Assembly (NCBI RefSeq): GCF_022399565.1 | Contig: NZ_JAJTUT010000001.1 | Location: forward strand, 1 to 64,000 | Length of the DNA stretch: 64,000 nt | Direction: 5' to 3' | Source: Flavobacterium algicola | GTDB taxonomy: Bacteria > Bacteroidota > Bacteroidia > Flavobacteriales > Flavobacteriaceae | In this document: in pieces, positions 29,183-39,161 of the stretch | Layout: the number at the start of each line of letters is the position of its first letter | Position numbering within the stretch: position 1 is the stretch's first letter | The notes under the pieces: model-generated | Database searches by the model: none | Seen by the model: the letters and a program-made list of their open reading frames with translations, nothing else | Told to the model about the DNA's origin: nothing | Translations under genes and position numbers: made by a program

Positions 29183-31243
29183 TTAGTGTTTAATTTTTTC
29201 CAAATCAATTAAAAAACTGAATTCCTTTGCTAATTCTTTAAGGGCTTCAAAACGTCCAGAAGCGCCACCGTGACCAGCATCCATATTGGTATCAAGATAC
29301 AAAACTGTGTTATCGCTTTTTGCAACACGCAATTTTGCTACCCATTTGGCGGGCTCCCAATATTGCACTTGAGAATCGTGTAATCCTGTTGACACATACA
29401 TATTGGGATATGCTTGTACCTTTATATTATCATAAGGAGAATACGAACGCATATAATTATAGTATTTTTTGACATTTGGATTTCCCCATTCATCATATTC
29501 CCCTGTTGTTAAGGGAATACTGTCGTCCAACATGGTGGTCATTACGTCAACAAAAGGTACTTGAGCAATTACACCGTTGTACAACTCGGGAGCTTCATTG
29601 ATAATTACACCCATAAGCAATCCACCTGCCGAACCTCCTTCTGCATATAGATGGGCTGGACTTGTATACTTGTGTTCAATCACGTATTTGGAACAATCAA
29701 TAAAATCGGTAAAAGTATTTTTTTTATGCAGTAATTTTCCATCTTCATACCACTGCCTTCCCAAATCCTCACCACCACGTATGTGTGCGATGGCATAAAT
29801 AAAACCTCTGTCTAATAATGATAATCTTGTTGATGAAAAATGAGCATCCATAGAATGGCCATAAGAACCATATGCATATAGCAAAAGTGGATTCTTCCCA
29901 TCTTTCTTTAATTCTTTTCTATACACCATTGAAACGGGAACTTTGGTTCCATCTGTCGCAGTGACCCAAACGCGTTCCTCTTTATAATTGTCTTTATCGA
30001 AAGTACCGCCAAGTACTTGTTGTTCTTTTTGAACTACTTTTTCTTGCGTACGCATATTGAAATCAATAATCGACGATGGTGTCGCCAAAGATTGGTAACT
30101 GTATCTTAAAATTTCGGTTTCAAAATCTACATTTGTGGATGTATATGCAGTATACGTCTCGCTACCAAAAGGTAAATAATATTCTTCCTTACCGTCCCAA
30201 GACATGATTCGAATTTTGTTTAATCCTCCGGTACGTTCTTCTAAGACTAAATAATTAGCAAAAATTTCGATATCTTCTAATAGAACATCTTCTCGATGAC
30301 CAATAATTTCAACCCAATTTTCTGCCGTAGTAGCATTTTCGGGGGTTTTCATTAGTTTGAAGTTTTCGGCATCGTCTTTATTTGTCATGATATAAAAACT
30401 ATCCTTATAGTGATTAACACTGTACTCTACTCCTCTTTTCCTTTTCTGAAACATTTTAAATTTTCCATCAGGATTGTCAGCATTCAAAATTCGGTACTCT
30501 GTAGTCATTGTGCTTCCGCATTCAATAGTCAGGTATTTTCGTGATTTTGATTTGGCAATATCGACACTAAAAGTATCATCTTTTTCAAAATAAATCAAGA
30601 CGTCATCTTCTTGAGAAGTTCCTAACTTATGTTTAAAAATTTTATCTGAACGTAAGGTAACTTCGTCTTGCGAGGAGTAAAACAACGTTTGGTTATCGTT
30701 TGCCCAAACCGCTGATCCTGTTACTTTTTCAATTTTATCTGCAAATATTTCGTTGGATCCAAGATGTTTAACTTGAATTGTATAAATTCTTCTCCCAATA
30801 ACATCGGTACTAAATAATACTAATGAATTATCTGGGCTAATGCTCATGCCTCCTAATTTGAAATAAGGCTGACCATTGGCTAACTCATTACAATCAAATA
30901 AAATCTCTTCTGGAGCAGTTAGACTTCCTTTTTTACGTGCATAAATGGGATAACCTTTACCAATTTCAAATCGTGTGATATAGTAATATCCATTATATAA
31001 ATAAGGAACCGATTCATCGTCTTCTTTTATACGACTTTTCATTTCCTCATACAATTCATTCTGAAACTCCTTTGTATGAGCAGTCATTTTCTGATAGTAT
31101 TCATTCTCTTTATTAAGGTAATCAATAACTTCAGGGTTTTCCCGGTTGTTTAACCAAAAATAATCATCAATCCTTATATCATTAAACTTTTCTAATTGAG
31201 TTGGAATTATTTTTGCAACAGGTGCAGTAGCGGTATTTATCAT
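29183..31243 (-). CDS. S9 family prolyl oligopeptidase (oligopeptidase B-like)
   Basis: A 686-residue protein from ATG 31243; an ATG at 31306 would add 21 residues that do not look conserved. The N-terminal two thirds form the beta-propeller, opening with R-I-D-D-Y-F-W-L-N. The catalytic domain holds the nucleophile in G-G-S-A-G-G, the acid in G-L-H-D-S-Q-V and the base in D-A-G-H-G-G. These motifs fit oligopeptidase B, which cuts short peptides after basic residues. No signal peptide is seen, so it is likely cytoplasmic. It lies downstream of a divergent ybaB gene. Confidence 0.9.
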   Translation of the reverse strand: MINTATAPVAKIIPTQLEKFNDIRIDDYFWLNNRENPEVIDYLNKENEYYQKMTAHTKEFQNELYEEMKSRIKEDDESVPYLYNGYYYITRFEIGKGYPIYARKKGSLTAPEEILFDCNELANGQPYFKLGGMSISPDNSLVLFSTDVIGRRIYTIQVKHLGSNEIFADKIEKVTGSAVWANDNQTLFYSSQDEVTLRSDKIFKHKLGTSQEDDVLIYFEKDDTFSVDIAKSKSRKYLTIECGSTMTTEYRILNADNPDGKFKMFQKRKRGVEYSVNHYKDSFYIMTNKDDAENFKLMKTPENATTAENWVEIIGHREDVLLEDIEIFANYLVLEERTGGLNKIRIMSWDGKEEYYLPFGSETYTAYTSTNVDFETEILRYSYQSLATPSSIIDFNMRTQEKVVQKEQQVLGGTFDKDNYKEERVWVTATDGTKVPVSMVYRKELKKDGKNPLLLYAYGSYGHSMDAHFSSTRLSLLDRGFIYAIAHIRGGEDLGRQWYEDGKLLHKKNTFTDFIDCSKYVIEHKYTSPAHLYAEGGSAGGLLMGVIINEAPELYNGVIAQVPFVDVMTTMLDDSIPLTTGEYDEWGNPNVKKYYNYMRSYSPYDNIKVQAYPNMYVSTGLHDSQVQYWEPAKWVAKLRVAKSDNTVLYLDTNMDAGHGGASGRFEALKELAKEFSFLIDLEKIKH

Positions 31244-31387
31244 TGGTATGATTTCGAATTTTTTGATAAGATCAGGTGCAAAAATAACATAAGCCAACCT
31301 ATTCACATGCGGTTTTAACCTAATTTAACATTGTGTATTGGTATGAATATATTAATTTCGCTATAATAACTGCTAAAATAAATAAAA

Positions 31388-31708
31388 ATGGATTTAATGG
31401 GAATGATGGGTAAATTAAAAGAAACCCAAAATAAAATAGAAGAGACAAAAAAACGTTTGAATACTGTTCTAGTTGACGAACAAAGTACTGATGGTTTGTT
31501 TAAAGTTACTCTTACTGCAAATAGAAAATTAACTTCTGTTACTATTGCAGATGAATTGTTGGAAGACAAAGAGCAACTTGAAGACTATATTATTATGGTA
31601 CTTAACAAAGCAATCGAAAAAGCGACAAAAGTAAACGAAGCTGAACTAGATTCTGTTGCCAAAATGGACATGCCAATGATTCCTGGTATGGATGATTTGT
31701 TCAAATAA
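31388..31708 (+). CDS. YbaB/EbfC family nucleoid-associated protein
   Basis: A 106-residue protein with the Met-rich N-terminus M-G-M-M-G-K-L-K, a helical coiled-coil region, the beta segment [10 protein letters not shown] and the C-terminal M-P-G-M-D-D-L tail of the YbaB/EbfC family. These small dimers bind DNA and often lie beside recR and dnaX; that link is absent here. It is likely a single-gene unit ended by the terminator at 31834-31874. Confidence 0.88.
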   Translation: MDLMGMMGKLKETQNKIEETKKRLNTVLVDEQSTDGLFKVTLTANRKLTSVTIADELLEDKEQLEDYIIMVLNKAIEKATKVNEAELDSVAKMDMPMIPGMDDLFK

Positions 31709-31833
31709 TCTAAGACCTTTACCGTTAGAAAATCATTCTTACTAATCTAATTAATATTTTCTTTCGAATCTAAATACTTTTTATTATGAACTAATCTATG
31801 GTGATAGATGATAATTCAAGATAAAACTAAATC

Positions 31834-31874
31834 AAAATACCCCAAAAAATAAAATTTATTTTTTGGGGTATTTT
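31834..31874 (+). terminator. Strong hairpin terminator downstream of ybaB
   Basis: A stem of about 18 bp (core ATACCCCAAAAAATA / TATTTTTTGGGGTAT) with a very short loop, flanked by A and T runs, about 125 bp after the stop. The A-rich left side means it could also end transcripts from the minus strand. Confidence 0.85.
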
Positions 31875-31967
31875 AATATTGTACAATCTCAAATCGCTGA
31901 GCGGAATGAAATATTATTTTCGAAAAAAATTATAATTGTTAAGAAGAAACTATAAACAAAACATAGT

Positions 31968-32204
31968 TTATTCAATCTCACGAACTTCCTTCATGAAAAT
32001 CCATTTCATAAATAATTTTTCACCGTCTTTGGTCATCAATGCTTTGAATTTTGGAGAAACTATAGTCCCTACTGCAAAAGCTACCATTGGTATCCAAAAC
32101 CCTGTGAGATTTGTATACATTGCGACCAAATAACGTACAGATAAAAATAAGATTGCAAAGCAACCTAATTGGTATAAAAAAGCTCTTATTTGTAATTTTG
32201 TCAT
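31968..32204 (-). CDS. Small membrane protein, 78 residues
   Basis: A 78-residue protein with two hydrophobic stretches (about residues 8-30 and 34-50) and a charged C-terminal tail. I recall similar small proteins in flavobacteria, but no function is known. It follows the RNA methyltransferase gene on the same strand after 93 bp and may share its transcript. Confidence 0.65.
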   Translation of the reverse strand: MTKLQIRAFLYQLGCFAILFLSVRYLVAMYTNLTGFWIPMVAFAVGTIVSPKFKALMTKDGEKLFMKWIFMKEVREIE

Positions 32205-32297
32205 TATATTTTATTTTTTAAGTTATTCTAATTTTAAGTCATCTAGATGATTATCGTAAAATCGATAAACCAAAAATCTAAAAGCACTAAAATCAAT

Positions 32298-33467
32298 TTA
32301 CTCCTTTACTTCTTGAAATTTTGTACGTTTACTTCCTTCGTACATTTCATATTTTACCAAACGAGATTCGATACTCGCATTAAATAATTTAATTTTACGA
32401 GAAGGTTTTAATCCTACATACTTCAATGCTTCTAGATTACCTGTAATAAACCACGCATTGGTTCCTGGGTAATTCTTTTTTAAAGTATCTCCTATGTTTT
32501 TATAAAATTCCTCCATGTGAATATCCAAACGCTCATCATAAGGTGGATTAAAAACAATGTGTAATTTTCCTTCGGTCGTTTTCTCAGTATCAAAGAAATT
32601 TTCTTCTTGGATTGTGATATACTCCTCTAAGTTTGCATTTTTGATATTATCCTTGGCTTTTGATACAGCAGATGGTGCTTTATCGTATCCTTTTATGGTA
32701 TGGTGAAACTCACGCACTTTGCTCAATAAACTATCTACGATTTTATCAAATAATTCGTTGTCCCAATCTTTCCATTTTTCGAAAGCAAATTCTTTACGGT
32801 TTATATTCGCTGGAATATTACAAGCGATCATAGCAGCTTCGGCCAAGAAAGTTCCTGAACCACACATTGGGTCAAGAAAATCTGTTTGCCCATCCCAACC
32901 TGCAAGGATTAAAACTCCTGCTGCCAATACTTCATTTATAGGTGCAATATTTGTAGCTGTTCTATACCCACGTTGGTGCAGTGAGTTACCAGAAGTATCT
33001 AATGCAACCGAAACTTGGTCTCTATCAATATGAATATTGATTCTTAAATCAGGATGAACCTTATCAATACTAGGACGTTGTCCTGTACGCTCTCTAAATT
33101 GATCCACAATCGCATCCTTACATTTTTGAGAAACAAACTCTGTATGATTAAAATTGGTCGAATGCACCGTAGCATCAATTACAAATGTTTGGTTGGCATT
33201 GATGTATCTTGACCAGTTAATACTGGCTACACCTTTGTACAATGCTTGCTCATTATTGGCTCTAAAAGAATAGATTGGTTTTAAGATTTTCAAAGCGGTA
33301 CGCAAAGACAAGTTGGCTTTATACATAAAACCCTTATCCCCCATAAAGCTTACCATTCGCACACCTTGTTCTACTTCTTGAGCACCCAACTGTGTCAATT
33401 CTTTGGCTAATATTTCTTCAAAACCAAAAAAGGTTTTGGCAATCATTTTAAAGTTATTTTCTATCAT
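32298..33467 (-). CDS. rlmL: THUMP-domain class I RNA methyltransferase (RlmL N-terminal-half type)
   Basis: A 389-residue protein from ATG 33467 (an ATG at 33482 is possible). Residues 1-160 contain a ferredoxin-like and THUMP RNA-binding region; the rest is the UPF0020 Rossmann methyltransferase with D-P-M-C-G-S-G-T (about 185-192) and the N-P-P-Y motif. It corresponds to the N-terminal half of E. coli RlmL, which methylates 23S rRNA G2445 at N2, and lacks the RlmK half, as is usual in this phylum. A promoter lies just upstream. Confidence 0.85.
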   Translation of the reverse strand: MIENNFKMIAKTFFGFEEILAKELTQLGAQEVEQGVRMVSFMGDKGFMYKANLSLRTALKILKPIYSFRANNEQALYKGVASINWSRYINANQTFVIDATVHSTNFNHTEFVSQKCKDAIVDQFRERTGQRPSIDKVHPDLRINIHIDRDQVSVALDTSGNSLHQRGYRTATNIAPINEVLAAGVLILAGWDGQTDFLDPMCGSGTFLAEAAMIACNIPANINRKEFAFEKWKDWDNELFDKIVDSLLSKVREFHHTIKGYDKAPSAVSKAKDNIKNANLEEYITIQEENFFDTEKTTEGKLHIVFNPPYDERLDIHMEEFYKNIGDTLKKNYPGTNAWFITGNLEALKYVGLKPSRKIKLFNASIESRLVKYEMYEGSKRTKFQEVKE

Positions 33468-33492
33468 CATGCTTTGTATCAAACAGCTTTTG

Positions 33493-33519
33493 CAAAAATA
33501 GTATGCTTACTGTAGTCAA
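33493..33519 (-). promoter_or_regulatory. Promoter of the THUMP methyltransferase gene
   Basis: On the minus strand TATTTTTG (33500-33493) matches TAnnTTTG, and TTG (33519-33517) lies 16 bp upstream. The -7 box ends 25 bp before the ATG at 33467 and 10 bp before that at 33482. Confidence 0.5.
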
Positions 33520-33618
33520 ATTATCAATTCGCCTATAATCCTTTTCGAGATTAAAATGCGCTATTTTTCAGCAAAAATACACTAAATTTGCCGGATAGAA
33601 TAAATAGAAAAGAATTAA

Positions 33619-34383
33619 ATGTCCAAAGAACAGCAACCTTCCAACTCAAATATAGAACAACCAACGCAGACATGGTTTAGCTCTTGGTTTGATACACCCT
33701 ATTATCACATACTATACAAAGAACGCAATTACCGTGAAGCTCAACTTTTCATGGATAATATAACGCATTACCTTAACTTACCAGAAAAAGCAAAGGTTTT
33801 AGACTTAGCTTGTGGTAAAGGTCGTCACTCTATTTATTTAAATCAATTAGGATTTGATGTGTTGGGTGCCGATTTATCCGAAAACAGCATTCTCGAAGCT
33901 TCTAAAAATTGCAACGACAGTTTGCACTTTAAGGTGCACGATATGCGTGAACCATTCGAAGAAAAATACGATGCCATTTTTAATCTATTCACAAGTTTTG
34001 GCTATTTTGAAAATGATGAGGATAACTTAACAACCTTAAAAGCAATCAAAGACAGCTTGTCTGAATATGGTTTTGCTGTGATTGACTTCATGAACGTGAA
34101 TCAAGTAATCAATACCTTAGTTCCCGAGGAAGTAAAAACAGTAGACGGAATTGACTTTCACTTAAAACGCTACGTTGCCGATGGACATATCCACAAAGAC
34201 ATTGACTTTGAAGACAACGGTCAAAAATTTCACTATACCGAAAAAGTAAAAGCATTGACTTTACAAGATTTTCAAACCATGATGGACGAGGCTGGAATTT
34301 ATCTTTTGGATATTTTTGGAGACTACAAACTAAAAAAATTCCACAAAGAAGACAGCGAACGCCTCATTATGATTTTCAAATAA
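33619..34383 (+). CDS. Class I SAM-dependent methyltransferase
   Basis: A 254-residue protein with the SAM-binding motif V-L-D-L-A-C-G-K-G-R-H (about residues 59-69), followed by D-V-L-G-A-D-L-S (motif II) and F-N-L-F-T-S-F-G-Y-F, common in the Methyltransf_25/11 group. The substrate is unknown; it could be a small molecule or a quinone-like compound. A TAAATTTG box at 33583-33590 lies 28 bp upstream. It is divergent from the RNA methyltransferase and probably a single-gene unit. Confidence 0.82.
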   Translation: MSKEQQPSNSNIEQPTQTWFSSWFDTPYYHILYKERNYREAQLFMDNITHYLNLPEKAKVLDLACGKGRHSIYLNQLGFDVLGADLSENSILEASKNCNDSLHFKVHDMREPFEEKYDAIFNLFTSFGYFENDEDNLTTLKAIKDSLSEYGFAVIDFMNVNQVINTLVPEEVKTVDGIDFHLKRYVADGHIHKDIDFEDNGQKFHYTEKVKALTLQDFQTMMDEAGIYLLDIFGDYKLKKFHKEDSERLIMIFK

Positions 34384-34394
34384 TTAGAACACAC

Positions 34395-34464
34395 ATTTTC
34401 ACAAATCAAACCGTTTATTAGTAAAATTTTAAAAATTGAATTGTGAAAATCTGTGCTTTTTTTT
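34395..34464 (+). terminator. Possible long-loop terminator after the methyltransferase
   Basis: A 10-bp perfect inverted repeat ATTTTCACAA / TTGTGAAAAT with a 36-base loop, then a T-run a few bases later. The long loop makes it uncertain. Confidence 0.4.
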
Positions 34465-34523
34465 AGCCATGCTTAGTCTCTTAACAGACACATTATAATA
34501 GTATTACCGTTTTACAATTCGCC

Positions 34524-35195
34524 ATGAATTACATTTTACCCTTACTCTCGGTACTCCTCGGTTACATTATTGCCTTGGTTATAAAACCAAAAAATAAAAC
34601 TAACCTAAAACTATTACTCGCCTTTAGCGGTTCTTTTTTACTTGCATTAACGGTTATGCACCTGTTACCAGATGTGTATGAGAGCCACAATAGCAATATT
34701 GGAATTTTTATTATGATGGGAATTTTATTTCAAATCATTTTAGAATTTTTTTCCAAAGGTGCCGAGCACGGACATGTACATGGGAAACCAAATATGACTC
34801 ATATTCCGTGGTTATTGTTTGTAAGTCTTTGTATACATGCTTTTCTAGAAGGTTTTCCTGTGGGCCATCATCATGATAATCTAGCCATCGGAATTGCTAT
34901 TCACCATTTACCAATCGCAATTATCTTGACAACCTTTTTTATTAATTCTCATTTGAATAAAAAAGCCATTTTTGCCTTCATGCTTACTTTTGCTATAATG
35001 ACGCCACTTGGAACTTTCGTGTCGGATTACGTTCCCCTTTTGAGCAATTACCATATCGAATTGACAGCTGTAGTAATTGGGATTCTATTTCACATTTCCT
35101 CTACCATTATTTTTGAGAGCAGCGAGGGACACAAATTCAACATAGCCAAAGTGTCTATGATTGTTTTAGGTATTATCTTGGCCTATTTTCTATAA
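34524..35195 (+). CDS. ZIP family divalent metal transporter
   Basis: A 223-residue membrane protein with about seven or eight helices. The key metal motif H-A-F-L-E-G in one helix and H-H-L-P in the next are the ZIP binding residues. A His-rich loop (E-H-G-H-V-H-G-K) sits between helices 3 and 4. It imports zinc or iron-like metals. No Zur or Fur site was recognised upstream. It is convergent with the polymerase gene at 35277 with an 81-bp gap. Confidence 0.88.
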   Translation: MNYILPLLSVLLGYIIALVIKPKNKTNLKLLLAFSGSFLLALTVMHLLPDVYESHNSNIGIFIMMGILFQIILEFFSKGAEHGHVHGKPNMTHIPWLLFVSLCIHAFLEGFPVGHHHDNLAIGIAIHHLPIAIILTTFFINSHLNKKAIFAFMLTFAIMTPLGTFVSDYVPLLSNYHIELTAVVIGILFHISSTIIFESSEGHKFNIAKVSMIVLGIILAYFL

Positions 35196-35276
35196 ACATT
35201 ATCAAGGTATAGCCATAGTATACTGATTATATTAGCTTTTTATTTTTCGAAAATTCTAAAAACGCAGTAAAGAACA

Positions 35277-38200
35277 TTAATTAACCATTTTATTTCTCGG
35301 TAGATTAATCTCGTGGGCCTGCGGATAAGGTTTACGACTTGTACTGCTCACGTCTTCTTTAATACGCTGTTGCGTTATAAATTGATGGTCTTTGGCATCT
35401 GAATATCTTGGATCAGGGATAAAAGGCAGTTTGGCCATTTTTAAGATTGTCATTGTCGGAAAGTGATAATCGACCTCAACAGTTCCTAGAAGCAAATAAC
35501 AGCCTCCTCCTTGAAAAGGATATTGCTGCAAATTATCTGGAAAATGGGCCGTATCAAAATAAGTTCCTTCGACATCTACCCAAGTACCAAAGAACATAGT
35601 CCCTCTAGCAGTAGGAACTTGTTTTCTCGAAATAAGGTAACCCAACATACGCACTTGCTTTTTATGATACTGTGTCAAATTATTTGCCATAACATCCCCT
35701 CGAAAGTAAGTTTGTAATAATTCAAAAGGTGTGAATGAGGTAGGAAATCCCAAAAGTTCAATTTCGTCAAAAGCATCTTCAAAACAAGAACGTTCTAGTT
35801 TGGGTAATTGGTACTCCTTGACCGACTCCTGCAATAATAACGTTTGATGATCGGCCGGTGCAGAATTAAACAACAAACTTGCCAGAATAAGCAATTGATT
35901 TTTAGTTTTTTCTGTTTCTCGAAAGGCACCAATAAAAATCAATAATTTAAGACTTTCTAAACCTACTTTTATTCGATTACAAAAATTTTCTAATGAAAGA
36001 TAAGGACCATTATTCTCTCTTTCAGTTACTATTGCTACAGCTAACTTCTCGGGTAAACCTTGCAAATGCATAAATCCCAAGTAGACATCATTGTCAAATA
36101 AGGTCGTAGTGATTTCGCTCTTATTTACACATGGGTTGTGAATTTTAGCGCCCGACATTCTCGCTTCGTGTACATAAACTTCTGTTCTATAAAATCCTCC
36201 TTGGTTGTTAATTACGGCAACCATAAATTCAATAGGGTAATATACTTTTAAATACAAACTTTGGTAACTCTCTACCGCATAAGATGCCGAATGTGCCTTG
36301 CAAAAAGAATAACCTGCAAACGATTCTATTTGTCGGTAAATTTCTTGACTTAACGTTTCTGAATGCCCTTGTTGAGCACAACTTGCAAAAAAATGATCTT
36401 TTACTTTTTGCAAAGCACTCAATGACCTCCCTTTACCACTCATGGCTCTTCGCAAAATATCGCCATCTGCCGCAGGCAACCCTCCGTAGTGCAAAGCTAT
36501 TTTGATCACATCTTCTTGATACACCATAATACCATAAGTTTCGCCCAATTGCTCTTCAAACACTTTATGAAAATATTCAAACTGACTGGGATTATTATGT
36601 CGGAAAATATATTCCTTCATCATACCAGACTTTGCTACCCCCGGTCGAATGATGGATGATGCTGCTACCAGCGTTTTAAAGTTATCACATTTCAATCGAC
36701 GTAATAATCCACGCATTGCGGGACTTTCGATATAAAAACAGCCTATTGTTTTTCCTACTGCCAAAAAGGTATTGGCTTTTGCTTCGTTTTTTGATAGAGA
36801 AATATCTCGAATGTTAATTTGGATCCCTCTATTTTTGGCTACCAATTTTACCGTATCATCAATGTGCCCAATACCACGCTGACTCAAGATATCAAATTTT
36901 TCAAAACCAATTGCTTCTGCGACATGCATATCAAAAAGTACGATAGGAAAACCTTTTGGAGGCATTTCTAATGGTGTATAATTGGTAATAGGTTCTTCTG
37001 AAATAATGATTCCACAAGAATGCATGCTGCGCTGGTTGGGGTATTTTTCTAGTAGCATGCCGTACTCCTGCACCTCTTTTACGATACTATTGCTTTGCTG
37101 TAAGTTCATCGGGTTTTTGGCCAGATGGTCTAATTCCTCTTTAGGTAATCCAAAAACTTTACCTACCTCTCTAAATATTGAGCGGTATTTGAACTCTACA
37201 TTGGTACCACAAAAAGCTACATTTTCATACCCATAACGATTGAAAATATATTCCAAAATTACATCTCGCTCTTGCCAACTCCAATCAATATCAAAATCAG
37301 GTGGGCTCTTTCGATTAACATTCAAGAAACGCTCAAAATACAAATCGAGTTCTATTGGGCAAATATCTGTAATACCCAAACAATAAGCAATAATAGAATT
37401 GGCACCACTTCCTCTACCAATATGCAAAAAACCGCGACTATTGCTATACCTAATGATGTCCCAAGTGATCAAAAAGTAACCGCTAAATTGCAATTCATCA
37501 ATAACCTTTAACTCTTTTTGTACCCGTGCCAAAGCAACTTTATTAGCTTTTCCGTACCGCCATTCCATACCTTGTAGCGCCAAAGTAGTAAGTAGAGCAA
37601 TATCACTTTCGGAAGAATTGGTATAATGTTTTTTATTTTTTGGCGTTTCAAAATTATATTCAAAGTCGCAACTATCAATAATCATTTGCGTATTGGCAAG
37701 CAATTGTGGATACTCTTTGTAAACCACTCGTAATCGTTCCTCTGAAACCATTACTTCTGTGGCCGTAGCGATATCGGATGGTTTCAATTTTGACAACAAA
37801 ACATTATTATCAATCGCTCTTAGAATTTTATGAAGTTGGTATTCTTTTTTGGTTCGAAAAGTCACAGGTTGCAGCACCACCATTTTGTCTAAATTTCCTT
37901 TATAACCAAATAATTGTCCTACTTCTTCGGGACGAATACCTATATATTCATTCGCTTTGAGTGCTATTGGTGCTTTCGCGAAAGCGTAAATTACAATCAC
38001 CGATTCAAATGCAGGAGCTTCAAGAGGCAGAGGTGTCTTATCGAAATTATGTTTGGTCAAAAAACGATTCATCTCTGCTAGTCCGCTGGCATTTTTTGCC
38101 AAACCAACGTATCGAAATTCGTTGTCTGAACGAAAATCAATACCTACTAAGGGTTTAATATTTACCTTTTTGCATTCGATAATAAAATCATAAATACCTG

Positions 38201-38324
38201 TCACAGTATTGATATCTGTCAACGCCATAGCTTGAACCTCTGACTGAACAGCTTTTGCTATAAGATCGTCTAATGGTATAGTACCATAGCGTAAGGAATG
38301 AAAAGAGTGACAGTTGAGATACAT
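35277..38324 (-). CDS. dnaE2: Short DnaE-type DNA polymerase III alpha subunit, probable error-prone DnaE2/ImuC type
   Basis: A 1015-residue C-family polymerase, shorter than replicative DnaE (about 1160 or more). The PHP domain starts H-S-F-H-S-L-R-Y-G (residues 6-14). The palm has G-R-G-S-G-A-N-S (303-310) and P-P-D-F-D-I-D-W with catalytic Asp345 and Asp347. The fingers follow, then a helix-hairpin-helix and an OB-like region near the C-terminus (V-R-M-L-G-Y-L-I). Its size and its placement with a Y-family polymerase and a LexA-like repressor fit the translesion ImuC/DnaE2 group. It lies downstream of dinB on the same strand, across the tandem repeat array. No palindrome of the repressor type was found upstream. 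Confidence 0.87.
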   Translation of the reverse strand: MYLNCHSFHSLRYGTIPLDDLIAKAVQSEVQAMALTDINTVTGIYDFIIECKKVNIKPLVGIDFRSDNEFRYVGLAKNASGLAEMNRFLTKHNFDKTPLPLEAPAFESVIVIYAFAKAPIALKANEYIGIRPEEVGQLFGYKGNLDKMVVLQPVTFRTKKEYQLHKILRAIDNNVLLSKLKPSDIATATEVMVSEERLRVVYKEYPQLLANTQMIIDSCDFEYNFETPKNKKHYTNSSESDIALLTTLALQGMEWRYGKANKVALARVQKELKVIDELQFSGYFLITWDIIRYSNSRGFLHIGRGSGANSIIAYCLGITDICPIELDLYFERFLNVNRKSPPDFDIDWSWQERDVILEYIFNRYGYENVAFCGTNVEFKYRSIFREVGKVFGLPKEELDHLAKNPMNLQQSNSIVKEVQEYGMLLEKYPNQRSMHSCGIIISEEPITNYTPLEMPPKGFPIVLFDMHVAEAIGFEKFDILSQRGIGHIDDTVKLVAKNRGIQINIRDISLSKNEAKANTFLAVGKTIGCFYIESPAMRGLLRRLKCDNFKTLVAASSIIRPGVAKSGMMKEYIFRHNNPSQFEYFHKVFEEQLGETYGIMVYQEDVIKIALHYGGLPAADGDILRRAMSGKGRSLSALQKVKDHFFASCAQQGHSETLSQEIYRQIESFAGYSFCKAHSASYAVESYQSLYLKVYYPIEFMVAVINNQGGFYRTEVYVHEARMSGAKIHNPCVNKSEITTTLFDNDVYLGFMHLQGLPEKLAVAIVTERENNGPYLSLENFCNRIKVGLESLKLLIFIGAFRETEKTKNQLLILASLLFNSAPADHQTLLLQESVKEYQLPKLERSCFEDAFDEIELLGFPTSFTPFELLQTYFRGDVMANNLTQYHKKQVRMLGYLISRKQVPTARGTMFFGTWVDVEGTYFDTAHFPDNLQQYPFQGGGCYLLLGTVEVDYHFPTMTILKMAKLPFIPDPRYSDAKDHQFITQQRIKEDVSSTSRKPYPQAHEINLPRNKMVN

Positions 38325-38448
38325 GATAATTTTTTATTTTGTTCTAAATAGCTACAGAATGAGATTAGTATTTTCGCTTAACATCGATTTCTCAGGTAAA
38401 TTCGAAAAAAAAATCACTTTTTAAAATATTTCGTTGGGCTCAGGTTTT

Positions 38449-38990
38449 CGACCATAAGTTCTTGTTTTTAATTACAAAGGGCTTCGACAAGCTCAGCCTG
38501 ACAAGGCAAACGTTATTTTAAATTCTCTTTTTTAATGAAATTTATTTTTTGAATTTCGACCATCAGTTCTAGTTTTTCACCATAAAAGGCTTCGACAAGC
38601 TCTGCCTGACAAGGCAAACGTTATTTTAAATTCTCCTTTTTTTAATGAAATTTATTTCTTGAATTTCGACCATCAGTTCTAGTTTTTAATTACAAAGGGC
38701 TTCGACAAGCTCTGCCGGACAAAGCAAACGTTATTTTAGATTCTCTTTTTTAATGAAATTTATTTCTTGAATTTCGACAATCAGTTCTAGTTTTTAATCA
38801 CAAAGGGCTTCGACAAGCTCTGCCTGATAGGGCAAACGTTATTTTAAATTCTCCTTTTTTAATGAAATTTATTTCTTGAATTTCGACCATCAGTTCTAGT
38901 TTTTAATCACAAAGGGCTTCGACAAGCTCTGCCTGACAAAACAAACATTATTTTAAATTCTCCTTTTTTAATGAAATTTAATTCTTAAAC
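38449..38990. repeat. Five-copy tandem repeat array (108-110 bp units)
   Basis: Units begin at CGAC in 38449, 38557, 38667, 38775 and 38884. Each unit runs through AGTTCTAGTTTTT, GGCTTCGACAAGCTC, GGCAAACGTTATTTTA and AATGAAATTTATTT. GCTT and AAGC in each unit can pair as a small hairpin with loop CGAC. The units are similar but not identical; unit 1 has CTCAGCC where units 2-5 have CTCTGCC. It fills most of the 838-bp gap between dnaE2 and dinB. The rest of the gap (38325-38448, 38991-39161) shows no gene. Confidence 0.9.
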
Positions 38991-39161
38991 GAATGTTGTT
39001 TACATTTCCCGCTAATTTTTAGCAGATAACCGAAAAAAAAATCTGCTTACTAATTTATTCTATGAATTTAATCAAACAGAATCCTGCACATCAAACTAAA
39101 AAAGCAATTTTAAAAAATCTGTGAAATCTGTGTCTAAATTTTAATCTCTTTACATAACAAA

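Noticed and set aside
31315..31569. Minus-strand open frame of 84 codons
   Set aside because: It overlaps ybaB and its protein has no recognisable features.
34395..34464. Riboswitch-like leader of the ZIP gene
   Set aside because: Only one long-loop hairpin with a T-run is seen, and no known riboswitch core.
38449..38990. Possible CRISPR array
   Set aside because: Units are adjacent copies of the whole 109 bp with general drift; there are no short constant repeats with unrelated spacers and no cas genes.
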